DNA of 64,000 nt, from positions 12,524,001 to 12,588,000 of the forward strand of contig NC_135123.1 in the NCBI RefSeq assembly GCF_050908995.1, read 5' to 3'. The notes under the pieces are model-generated. The model was given only the letters and a program-made list of their open reading frames with translations. It searched no databases and was not told the DNA's origin. Of this stretch, positions 11,244 through 21,100 are shown one piece after another; position 1 is the first letter of the stretch, and each line of letters begins with the position of its first letter. The stretch is from Andrena cerasifolii. Its lineage: Eukaryota; Arthropoda; Insecta; Hymenoptera; Andrenidae. Made by a program: the position numbers and the translations under genes.

Positions 11244-11448
11244 TGTTTCACAGCATCGCTAGATCTCGACAATTTTCTCGATCGACGAGGGAGTGGAGTT
11301 AGTACTAAAGGTAATAAATTATGATACCAATAGGCAGCTGGTCATCACTTTTATACAACATTTACAGGTATTATGTTTTACAGTAATAATACTAAATAAC
11401 TTAAATTTTTACAATTCAAAATTACATAACGCGCTAAATTTAATTCGG

Positions 11449-11562
11449 TCATATACTTTGCCACTTCCCTTTCTCGCCTTTCACTTTGCCTTCTCTTAGT
11501 AATTTCAGAAGATGGTGTTCCACGTTGTACGCGGCTGCCTCCCACATAATATTCGCGTTATC
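11449..11562 (-). CDS. LACTB2: LACTB2 exon 3 (C-terminal tail)
   Basis: This short exon is opened by acceptor CTTTCAG and encodes 37 codons from DNANIMWEAAAYNVEHHL to WQSI, then TGA at 11451-11449. Its matching phase and its similarity to the C-terminal tail of LACTB2 proteins support it. An ATTAAA on the minus strand at 11444-11439, just past the stop, could serve in polyadenylation. Confidence 0.9.
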   Translation of the reverse strand, partial: DNANIMWEAAAYNVEHHLLKLLREGKVKGEKGKWQSI

Positions 11563-12480
11563 CTGAAAGTGTGAAAATTTATATTACCCGCTTCGTACTT
11601 GTAATATGCGGCGCAAATCAGACACAAATTATTACCGTGTACATATGCTTCGCGATATCCATTTCTGACATTGCTTTGCTCTTTGAATTTTCCGCTAAGA
11701 TCTCCAAAATTGTATTCTCTCGCCTCAACCTGTGCTCTATGTAGAATTTAATACTGGACACTGAGTCGTGTATCACTGCTCCATGTCCGGGATATATAAC
11801 CTGCGGTTGAAGTTCCAAAATCTTTCTCAGCGACTGTATGTAAGCGTGCAGGTCTTCGAACACAGCGGTTCTCTCTCCGAGAATGCAGTCTCCGCTAAAC
11901 AATGCCTGCTCGTTGTCTAGAAATAGAGTGGCGTGGTCCGTCGAGTGTCCCGGAGTATGATGGACACGGACTTTAGCACCTTCGACTTCTAATACTTGCT
12001 CATCCCTCAGTGGTTCCCAATTAGTCGACTTCTCCTCTTCGCTCGGCTCTTTGTCATCCGGAGCTCTGGGTAGTTTCCATATTGTGCTACGAGTAACGGC
12101 AGGGCTTATGGTCCTGAGCAAATCTTGCACCGAATTCGCTCCGCCTATGTGGTCGGGATGCCAATGTGTGATTAGCAAGTGCTCTATCGTTGCTTTCTCT
12201 TCTTCCAATACCTGACGCAATAGTTTTGTGTATTGCGTGGCAGTCCTCCTTTCTCCTGTATCAATCAATATACGCCTGTAAAGAAGGCATTCGTTTGCGT
12301 CATCCTACTTAGCGGTTCGCCTTTATGAAAATGTACATGTGTCATATCTCACCTGGACCCAGTACCAACAAGGTAAGTATTTGTGCCTTGCAGTGTCATG
12401 AATCCTGGATTACACCCTAAGATCCGTATCACTCTGTTAGACAATCTTGATATCGAAGGCAAATCTGTTAGAGGCTTCAT
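11449..12480 (-). CDS. LACTB2: LACTB2-like metallo-beta-lactamase-fold endoribonuclease, complete
   Basis: Three exons (12480-12353, 12275-11636 and 11562-11449) give a 293-residue protein, close to the vertebrate LACTB2 length of 288. In mammals LACTB2 is a mitochondrial single-strand endoribonuclease. The start MKPLTDLPSISRLSNRV is followed by the family hallmark CNPGFMTLQGTNTYLVGTG. Metal ligands are all present: H80, H82, D84 and H85 in THWHPDHIGG, H153 in HTPGHS, D172 in FSGDC, and H207 in YPGHG. The C-terminal exon encodes the winged-helix-like tail (MWEAAAYNVEHHLLKLLREGK). It is convergent with NFAT. The chosen ATG is the first in frame and sits about where LACTB2 proteins begin. No clear mitochondrial targeting peptide is visible. 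Confidence 0.96.
11636..12275 (-). CDS. LACTB2: LACTB2 exon 2 (catalytic core)
   Basis: The exon opens after TTTACAG, completing the Arg codon, and runs through RILIDTGE to the HxHxDH motif and the later metal ligands. It ends at MYT before GTAATA, in phase 0. The open frame continues eight codons into the intron to a stop, which the splice avoids. Confidence 0.95.
12353..12480 (-). CDS. LACTB2: LACTB2 exon 1
   Basis: It runs from ATG at 12480-12478 to the donor GTGAGA after GGGTCCAG. It ends with two bases of an Arg codon and encodes residues 1-42, including the GTNTYLVGTG strand of the fold. Confidence 0.93.
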
Positions 12481-14830
12481 AGTTAAAATCCCTTGGCGCT
12501 TTACCAGCAATTTACTTGCGCGCAATTAATACGTCCGACTTAGCTACTTGACAATAGAGCACTGACGAATTACTCAATCACTCGTCAGCAGTAATCGGGA
12601 AAGTACTAAATAACGTACGTAGCGGTTATCTTTTTCCTGGCGCATATTTGCACTGTGATCGTATCACTTTTATGGTTAAGGTGGCATGATCTCATCGCTA
12701 TGCTTAATAAGTGGTATATAAATATGTAGGAAGTAGGAAGCACGCGTTTTTATCTATTTCTATTGACAGCCTATAATACCGAAGACTACAGGGTGCCTCA
12801 TATAGCGAGCTGATCTATATACATTTTTGACACATCGTCTGAGCAATATTGATTGCTGTTAGATAAGCTGTGCGTAGATACGCGTAAGTCCAAAGCACTG
12901 ATAAGTATAGGAATTCGCAGGCAGTCTGAAACCATTTAATTACGTATTATCAGATTCTTTTAATTATAACAGTATCAGATATAAAGCCGGCTTAGTTGCG
13001 TGGACGTATTGGAACACCCTATGCAGGCATTGGAAAATAAAGGTTATCGTATGCGAATTTTACTCTGGCATTCAAAGTTTTATGCCGCAAAAACAAGAAG
13101 AGCTTTAAAACATTCAAATGAAACCACTTAAAAATATGCCTTATGTATTTTAATGTAATACCGATTGCAAGTTGCTTTTTTAAGTGAACTTGTTATTTCA
13201 CACCGCAAGTGTAAAGTTATTCGTCTTGTGTTTTCCAGGGATCGAAGAAGTTCTGGAACTTTTCATTAGGTTCCATGGACCGCGGAACTTTTTTAAAAAT
13301 GTTCTCACATTATAAGTTCCCAGGAGAACCGATAAAATAAAAGTTCTTGAAAATGAAGGTTCTAGTTGGAATGGAATTTTTATTATATAGCTTCTAAAAT
13401 ATCTGTTCCATGAGAACACTTTTTAAAGAAGTTCCTAAAGGTAAATTTTTTTTCAATAAAAATTCCACAGGAACAAATATTTTCTTAAACGAAACATATA
13501 AGTTCTAACAGAATTTTTTTAAAAACGAAGGTTCGAGAACTTTTTCGACCCCGGTGTATTCATCACATGTAGACGCGCATAGATAAATATAATTAACTCA
13601 TATAGGGCATGCGATAAAGATAGTTCATTACGTGTATCTTATTTCGATTTTTGCAATTTATGATTCACAGACGATCATCCAAATTTATATATCCATCGTT
13701 TCTCAAGCCGACGGTTCCATTAATGTTAGTTTTATAGCAAATGGTTACAGTTACCCTTTTAAGGTAAATACATTTCTGCGAACAATCCTAATAGGTTCTT
13801 TACAATTTAAATTTCATTAGAACACTCGTATCGATCTCCACTAGCTTCCTGCATTTCCGAATGCAGGAAACCGCAATCTCGTAATGCGTAAGTAGTTCAA
13901 CTTTGTATCCTTACTAGTAGTATAATCGTATTCCATTTTAAATCGGTGATATTTGAATTGCTAACGTTGAACTATGTATGTCGTTCCCACGGTTCATTCC
14001 CTCGTCTTATGAAAAGTGAATAGGGAAATTGAAGTACGCAACATTGATTTTCGTTCTTCTATATTATTAAGTATGAACAAACGTGAACAACATTTACAAC
14101 ATATTATTGGCCGAATACAGTAGTCGAAGTTAAGTACACGACTATTCAACTTGATTTGATTATTATAGCGAAATGTATCTCGTTAACATTCGGGAATCGT
14201 TACTCCGCCTAAATAGGACACTTTTTTTTATTGTTACGTTTGCGATTATACTTTTCAGTGACGTTAATGCTATCCCTTTTGATTGTTTGTTTCTCAACGA
14301 TGAACGTGCTGGAGCTGTCGCGACGAGCCCGCTCGAGTCGCACCATCGCGACTCCTCTGATCGCGTCTAACCGTTCGTCGCGACAGAACAATCACGTTCA
14401 CGGGTTTCCTTACGACCTATCTGTCATTCGATGCAAAAGAACTCTGGTATAAAAACGAACGGTGCCCGCTGTCGCAGGAGAAATCGCGGGAAAATCGTGT
14501 GAAACGGGCCAATTACGAACGCGCGTTTGAACCGGCGATCGACTAAACGCGTCCATCACAATCGATCGCGCACCTTATCAAATAAAACACTTAACTCGTA
14601 CGTACCCGCGGGAATTACAATTAATTACAGTTATTTAATTACATAATTACACAATGACAATTTACACGCGCGCGTAAATCAAGTGAGAAGTAAAGGGGTC
14701 CCTTATTCGTTACGAAAACGATCCTGCTCGGTGTTTCGAAAAGAAGCGCTCCCAAACGGAAAATCGAACATCACCGACGTAGCCGTGGCTCTATCTAAAG
14801 TAACTTGTCCTTTGGTCGTAACGTTTCATT
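12481..14830. other. Spacer between LACTB2 and the NSP gene
   Basis: The first few hundred bases beyond 12480 should hold the LACTB2 promoter and 5' UTR; no core element is distinctive. The part below 14831 should contain the 3' UTR of the NSP gene, with possible minus-strand polyadenylation signals ATTAAA at 14639-14634 and AATAAA at 14232-14227. A small inverted-repeat element occupies 13235-13554. No coding region is supported. Confidence 0.6.
13235..13554. mobile_element. Small inverted-repeat element full of GTTC/GAAC dyads
   Basis: CCAGGGATCGAAGAAGTTCT at 13235 is matched by the reverse complement of the right end, which reads CTTTTTCGACCCCGG up to 13554. Between them, motifs of the type AAGTTCYnnnnGAAC recur many times, making much of the 320 bp able to pair with itself. 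It is AT-rich, non-coding and of unidentified family. Confidence 0.55.
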
Positions 14831-15162
14831 TTAGGCCGTCACTTCGCTGGACGAACACTTGTCGTACATCGCGTCCAGCACCTGCGTGAACTTCAGGTGC
14901 CTCTCTTCTGGAGCCACCGTGGCTCCGCGGCTGCCCCACAGGAATTTTATATGGAACTCCGTTCGGAACGCGTCGGAGAGCAGCTCGTCGCTTCTGGAGC
15001 CCTCCAGAACGATCTCGGCGTTCCGGCGAAACAGTGTTAGGTTCTCAGCCATCCTGCGAGCCGATTCCAAGTGCGACCAGACTATCGACAGGCCGCAGTC
15101 CGGGGCGGAGTTCTCCCATGGCGAGAGGATCGCCGCTGCTAGGCCTGACGGAGCTACCGTTC
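14831..15162 (-). CDS. NSP gene last exon (end of Cas-binding domain)
   Basis: The exon opens after TGCATAG, completing a Gly codon, and ends with TAA at 14833-14831. It encodes the final helices of the GEF-like domain: CGLSIVWSHLESARRMAEN, then FRTEFHIKFLWGSRG and FTQVLDAMYDK. These align in order with the end of BCAR3 (FRTEF/KTEF, LLWGS, RYEKFNQILTAL). Confidence 0.93.
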
Positions 15163-18100
15163 CTATGCAAACAAGCCATTTGGAATTTAGAATCCACTGT
15201 TACTCTAACATCCTACGCGAAGCTCGCAAGATTTAAATTTTCGTTACCCGCGCGTTGTTCTTTTCACGAAATGGGATTTTTTCTTCAACACCTGTACACC
15301 CGGACTGAAAAACTGGAGTAACAGAAGCGGGGATTTCCCATAAATTGCAGAAGGCATAGCTAGAGGATTAGAAAAGGGTTCGAAATCGATTGGTCGCTCA
15401 GAGGCGGAAAGAAAATAATTCACTACTGTTGTACATTTTGCAACAGGGACTAGAGACGGGTTGAAGAAAATCATTTCTTTTTCAAACATTTTTCGAAAGT
15501 ACATATCGTTAAGAATGTACTGGTAAATTTTCATGGAAAAATTCCGATTGTTTTAGCTTCTGCAGAGGCATTTTATAGGGGGCGCAGATTCTCGGCATCT
15601 CTAGATGAAAATTTTGAACGTGTTTTTGTCGAAACGTTATTTTTTCACATCGTGAAGATAAAATCTCAAAATCTATCGAACCGATTGCTTTATAAATTCT
15701 ACTGCTTATTCTGTACACCTATGACTCTCGCAGGGACTACAACCAAGTGTTTTCATTGAGTCTAACCTACTTTTAAAATCGAAAATAGCAAAAGAAAAAA
15801 ACCCTAAAAAGATGTACCGGGATATCTATGAAATATAGAAAGAGAAACCACCGAAACGCTTGAAGATCTGAAAGCAACCATTACCCAATACGTCTTCAAG
15901 TCCGCGTTCTCCCAGCAGCGCGACAGGCAGCAGGTGTGGCAGCGTGGTGTTGGGTGCCTGGGGGTTGGTGCACTCGTTCATGGCCCGTAGAGTAGGCCTG
16001 AGCTTCGCCTCGAAGCTGAACGCCTCGTCGGTGTGCTTCTGCCTGAGCAGATGCCACGTGTTCCCCAGCTTCTGGATCTGCGGCAGACACAGGCCCAGCA
16101 TCACGCCGCAGAACCCGTAGAGATTGCCCAGCGCTGTCTTGGTGTCGATGGCCACTTTGATCCACTTGCTGATGGTAGCTGCCCTTTCGATCGCGGTAGC
16201 TCCAGCCAGGACAGTCACAGCGACCAGCAGTTTCAGGCACTCGGACCTCTCGATCAGGTCTAGCCTGGCTTGCCGGCCGTGCGGCAGTGTAGCCAGCTCG
16301 ATACCGCTCAGGCCATTTCGGTTCCCGGAGCCAGGCTGAAGCGCCAATTCCAAATCGATCTTCGTGAGATGCGAGGCCAGCACCCTTGGCGCTGAATCGT
16401 GCAGCATCCCCGAGACTCCTCTCAGAGCAGTGGGGTCCAGAGGCCTGTGATCGCCAGTCGGCAAGAGGAGGGTCGTGAATCCCTCGATATCCAACGCGGT
16501 GGTGATCTCCAGGGACGGCGCGGCGACCACCAGCTGCTCCTCTGCCGAGAGTTCATACTCGTTCCCATTATTCCCATTAGTACCATCGTTACTGATAGTG
16601 TAGTGGCTTCTGATCACGACGCCCTTGATGGGGACCGAGGAAGACGGGTTACTGGTGCCGCCGGAGTTGTTGGTCTCGAACTCGCTGTCCCCGGACCCGT
16701 TTCCACTGTCGCTACCGGACGCCTGGTAGCCCTGATGATGATGATGATGGTGGTGGTGGTGATGGTGAGCGTGGTGCTGGTGATTCGGCACGTAAGGGAC
16801 CCTGGGCGGTTTTGGTGGCGCCGTTCCAAGAGAGTTCTGATGGTTCAGACTGGGAGGCTGAAGGATCGGCTGTTGCTGCTGCTGAAGAGCAGGGTCAGAT
16901 ATCACCCTGGTGATCTTCTGTCGACCCAGGGACAAGGAACACGACGGTGGCTGATTCTGGATGGGCGGGACTCGCGGTAGAGTGCTGGATTGAATCGGTC
17001 CGTGCGGAGCAGATGGCGGGTTCGAGGCCTGGCGACCATCGTGCTGGTCAGAGGGATGATGCTGAGCGGTGAGCGAGTGGCTGCGTTGCTGCTTTCGAGG
17101 AAGACGAGGCGGGGAGCCGGTCGACAGGGAGGAAGAGGAGGGACTGGAGCAGTGCTGGCTGCTTGTCGGTCCTGGGACGAAGGTCAGAGGCACGCATCGC
17201 GGCTTTGGGGTGATTATGCGAGCTCCACTCGCCTGGCTTATCGGTCTACCGCTGCCGACGTAGAAGGTTATCAGGTCAGCCACCGTGTCGAAAGCTTCGT
17301 CCTCGAACTGGTACTGGGCCCTCTCGTACACCGTCTCTGGCTGGATCACCACCTGTTAATCGTAAGTCGGTAGAAGACGCGCATCGATCGTTGGAGCTTC
17401 GTTTCGTTAGGGGGAGAAGGTGATTGATTTATCGAGCATACAACTTACCCTGTTGATGACGAAGTGAAGGGGCTGACCCTTCCATCGAACCGTGAGGACA
17501 TAATTCCCAGGCTGCGAGGCGCAGTCACGGACCAGGAAGTCACCGTCGTGCGGCACTTCCGTTTCTGCGCCCTTTCTGCCTCCGCGAAGAGTGCTGCCGT
17601 GGTACCAAGCGTGCGATCGCAGATCACGGGGATCCAGGAGTCGAAGTTCCCGCTCCAAGAGTTTGCGCGTCGACTCCTCTGGTGGCTCCTAAATTAGAAG
17701 TCCGGGAAGGAGAATCTTAAATTAGGGGAATCACGACGGAAGCACATATGTATACGCGAAGTCAGTTTGTTGAAAGACGACTCGAAATCTGTGCTTTAGA
17801 ATCCGCCTAAGTTGTTTAACTCTGCTGACATATTTCGGGTCCTTGATCCACCCATCTCACTTCTTCATTCCTTCAGATACACTGCTGCAGAGTTAGCGTA
17901 AATTGCCTTCGAATCGAACTTGCACATACGCAGGACAAGAAACCTTACGATTGTTTCGTACGAGCTTTTGCGTAAGGCAGTCGTGCCAAACGAATGAAGA
18001 AGTGTCTCGGCCCCGAGAGACAACGAAATTGCCTTAACAAGAACAGCCTTGAGCACTTGCTCCGTAAAGAGATCAACACAGACAGTATTCGTGTGTGCAC

Positions 18101-21100
18101 AACTTATCACCGACTTAGCCTGTCACGTGTGAAAGTTCAGACGATCCAGAGAGTGGCATAAACGATCCAATTACGATCACTTGTAAATCGCTCGATCGAC
18201 AGAGGACTAGAGGGGTTTATTAATATTTCGTCCGGCCAATACGGAAATTGATTTCCATTGCTTTGACATCATCGGCAAAATTCGAAGAAAACTTTCGAAA
18301 ACCTTTGAAGAATTACAATTTCTTCCCAAAGGGGTGGTGCCTTAGCCATCGCCTCTCTTATCAGGTTCAATCACCTTCCACCCCCGATATTATCAAATTT
18401 AATCACTGAAATTCCACTTTGAATTTAAAATCCTCTCACTAATTTCTAAGTCATGTTGGAAACTCACGAATTCTGGAGAAACTCATTCGAAACACTCTGA
18501 GATACATCTAGAGGTGTGGTGCCTCGAAACTCATCTATCATCCTCATTTACCCAGCATCGCCGAATTCTACACTCCCCCATAAAGCAACGTGAGAAGCTT
18601 CTCAAAAATTTCACTCACCATCGGTAGGTTGGAGTAGTCGGTGCCTTCAACCCTCTTGGCAGATTCGCTGGAACGGTCCTCCCTTGTGTCCACCACCGCC
18701 TCCTCCTCCTCCTCCTCCTCCTCCTCCTCTACCGTTACCTCCGACGACCTGCGTCGAAAAAGCGATTGTTCACCGTCGATCGCTCACATCCCGCTGCTCC
18801 AGCACCCTTCCACCCCCTCCGCCACCCAGCGAGAAACCACCCCCAGGAATTAGAAACAGGGAAGAACACTTTCTTTCTCTTCGATGCACTATTATTTAGA
18901 GTAACCTTTCCCTGGGCTCGTGAGAAATCGTAGGAACAGATAGGGTTTAGCTACACACGGCTCTCAGGCCGAGCGCGCGCACCCCACTGAACTATGCGCG
19001 TGGAAAGCCACGATATAGGCAGGGCCGTATTTTTGGAGGATCTCGAGGGGTGCCCCGCGGGGTATTAATAGAACCACGGCGGGACGAATTCGTTTCGCGT
19101 CGTCGATCCGTGCCAAGGGAAATATTTTCCTATGCTGTAGCTGCAGGCTGTTCTAATTTGTGGCTATTTCAGATCCATCTTATTTCCTTCCCTCCGCTGT
19201 GTGAATTCTGATAATTATATTACAAGGGACGTATGGGGAGGGAAGCAGAGGGGGAGGAAGTTATGCGTAGATGCAGAGGGGATAAGAGAATGAGCGTAAC
19301 GACGACATAGAAATCAATTACAAATAACACTCATGTGTTACTTGTAAAATTTTGAAAGTATAATTATGGATCTCTACTATATCGCATTTATTCCTTCGAA
19401 TGCGCTTCGTACGTCACTGCGTCAGGCCCATCGCGACTCGTCCTCACCCACGCCTGCGTTTTCTCCATTCTCGAGTGGCTCGCAGCGTCGTGTCGACGTC
19501 GAGGCGATTCGATCGGCGAACGCCCGACGACGCTGGACAGCTCGAGGATTCTTTTCAATTTCCCGAGCGACGGGGAGTCTAAGCCGAGGATTCCGGCCTT
19601 ATCAGGCGGCGCTAGGCCTAGTCGATACCGGGGGTTATTGATCTGTTTGGGCAAGAGGGGGTTGCATATGGGGGACTGGCGCGCCTGCGTCGAACAAAAG
19701 CGCTCGATAAGGGTCTAAGAACCCATGAAACGCATCTGTACACTTCGACCGCTTGCCCCGCTCCGAGCAGAGGAGCAAAGGCCTCCATTAGCGGTGCAAC
19801 AGTGCAGGAACTGCGATTGTTACGAAATCCGCTGCATACTGCACGAATTGTTATTTAATAGACAAGATAAGTTCTTTGAGAATAAACCGAACCGGACTTA
19901 TTACAGGTGGCGCAAAAGTCATCATCCGATGTTAGTAGCCCCTAATTTTTTTAACTTCAGGTAAGGGAGTGTGGGGAATTGCGAACGCGGGGTAAACCGC
20001 GATATTCGCTGAATTTGATTGTTTAGTATTCAGGAAACTGTCGCGAATGGTCGTGAAATGTTTTCGTAGCTTTTCTTATAATTTTACGCTCGAGTATTTT
20101 CTGTCTATAGTGTATTAAACTTATACTACCCAACAAAGCATAATTTTTTCGCAGTTCTGTTACTTAATTCTAAATAAAATCACAGGATCACTTTGTATAT
20201 GTACATGTCCGTATTGGTTTTATTTGAAACTTCTTAACTTCTGTTCATTTGGGGTAATTACGAACAGCGATGGCATTTACCCTTTTCTCTTAACATTTCG
20301 AAGTTTTTTATGTATCCAGTACCCCGGAATTATATTAGGAAGAGTATACGTACATATTCTTTGAACGATTAAAGATTAAAGACTTTCCATCCATCAGGCA
20401 GCAAATAAATATTCAATCCCACGAGCAACTAAAATTCGATCAAACAAGAAGATAGACTGTATCAGACCCACAGTGTGGAAGAAAACCTGTGTTCAGCGAA
20501 GATCAAGATCTTTAAGCAGCTGTTCGTATTTACCCCGCTAGCCATGGGTAATTCCGGACAGAAAAAGTTTTGTCTTTCTTTCACAAAATCATTTGTTTAT
20601 TCACAAAATTATTGCGTATGATTTGTTATTTATAAGTATCTACAATTCTTTGTGTTGCATTTGTAGATAATTAACCAAAGTTCAATTATCTATAAAGTAA
20701 ATCTGATTAGAGTCAATACTTTTGTTTCAATTTAACTTTTCCCTCAAGTGTTCGTAATTCCCCTACTCTCCCCTATATATTAACGATGTTTTGACACTTC
20801 GATAAAAGAGGCTCACAAAATTTATTGTCCATAAAGATGAATAAGTACAATCAAGAACGCGAAAAAATTGTGTCGATGTTTTTATCTCCCATTTGAGGTG
20901 ATTTGTTATAGCCAGCCAGATCCCCCGATAAAACCGCCCCAGACTTATTTCATTGGGGCCATTTGAAGGCATTGGTTTACGCGAATAACCCACAGACTTT
21001 ACAACAATTAAAGAACAGTAATCAACGTGGAGTCAAAAATCTAAACCCCACAAATTCTTCAGAATACCATGGAAAATGCCATAAACAGGGCTGAAATTTG

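Noticed and set aside
12790..13022. AGGGTG at the left and CACCCT at the right, suggesting a small inverted-repeat element
   Set aside because: Only about 6-8 bases match and the inner sequence does not pair, so chance is likely.
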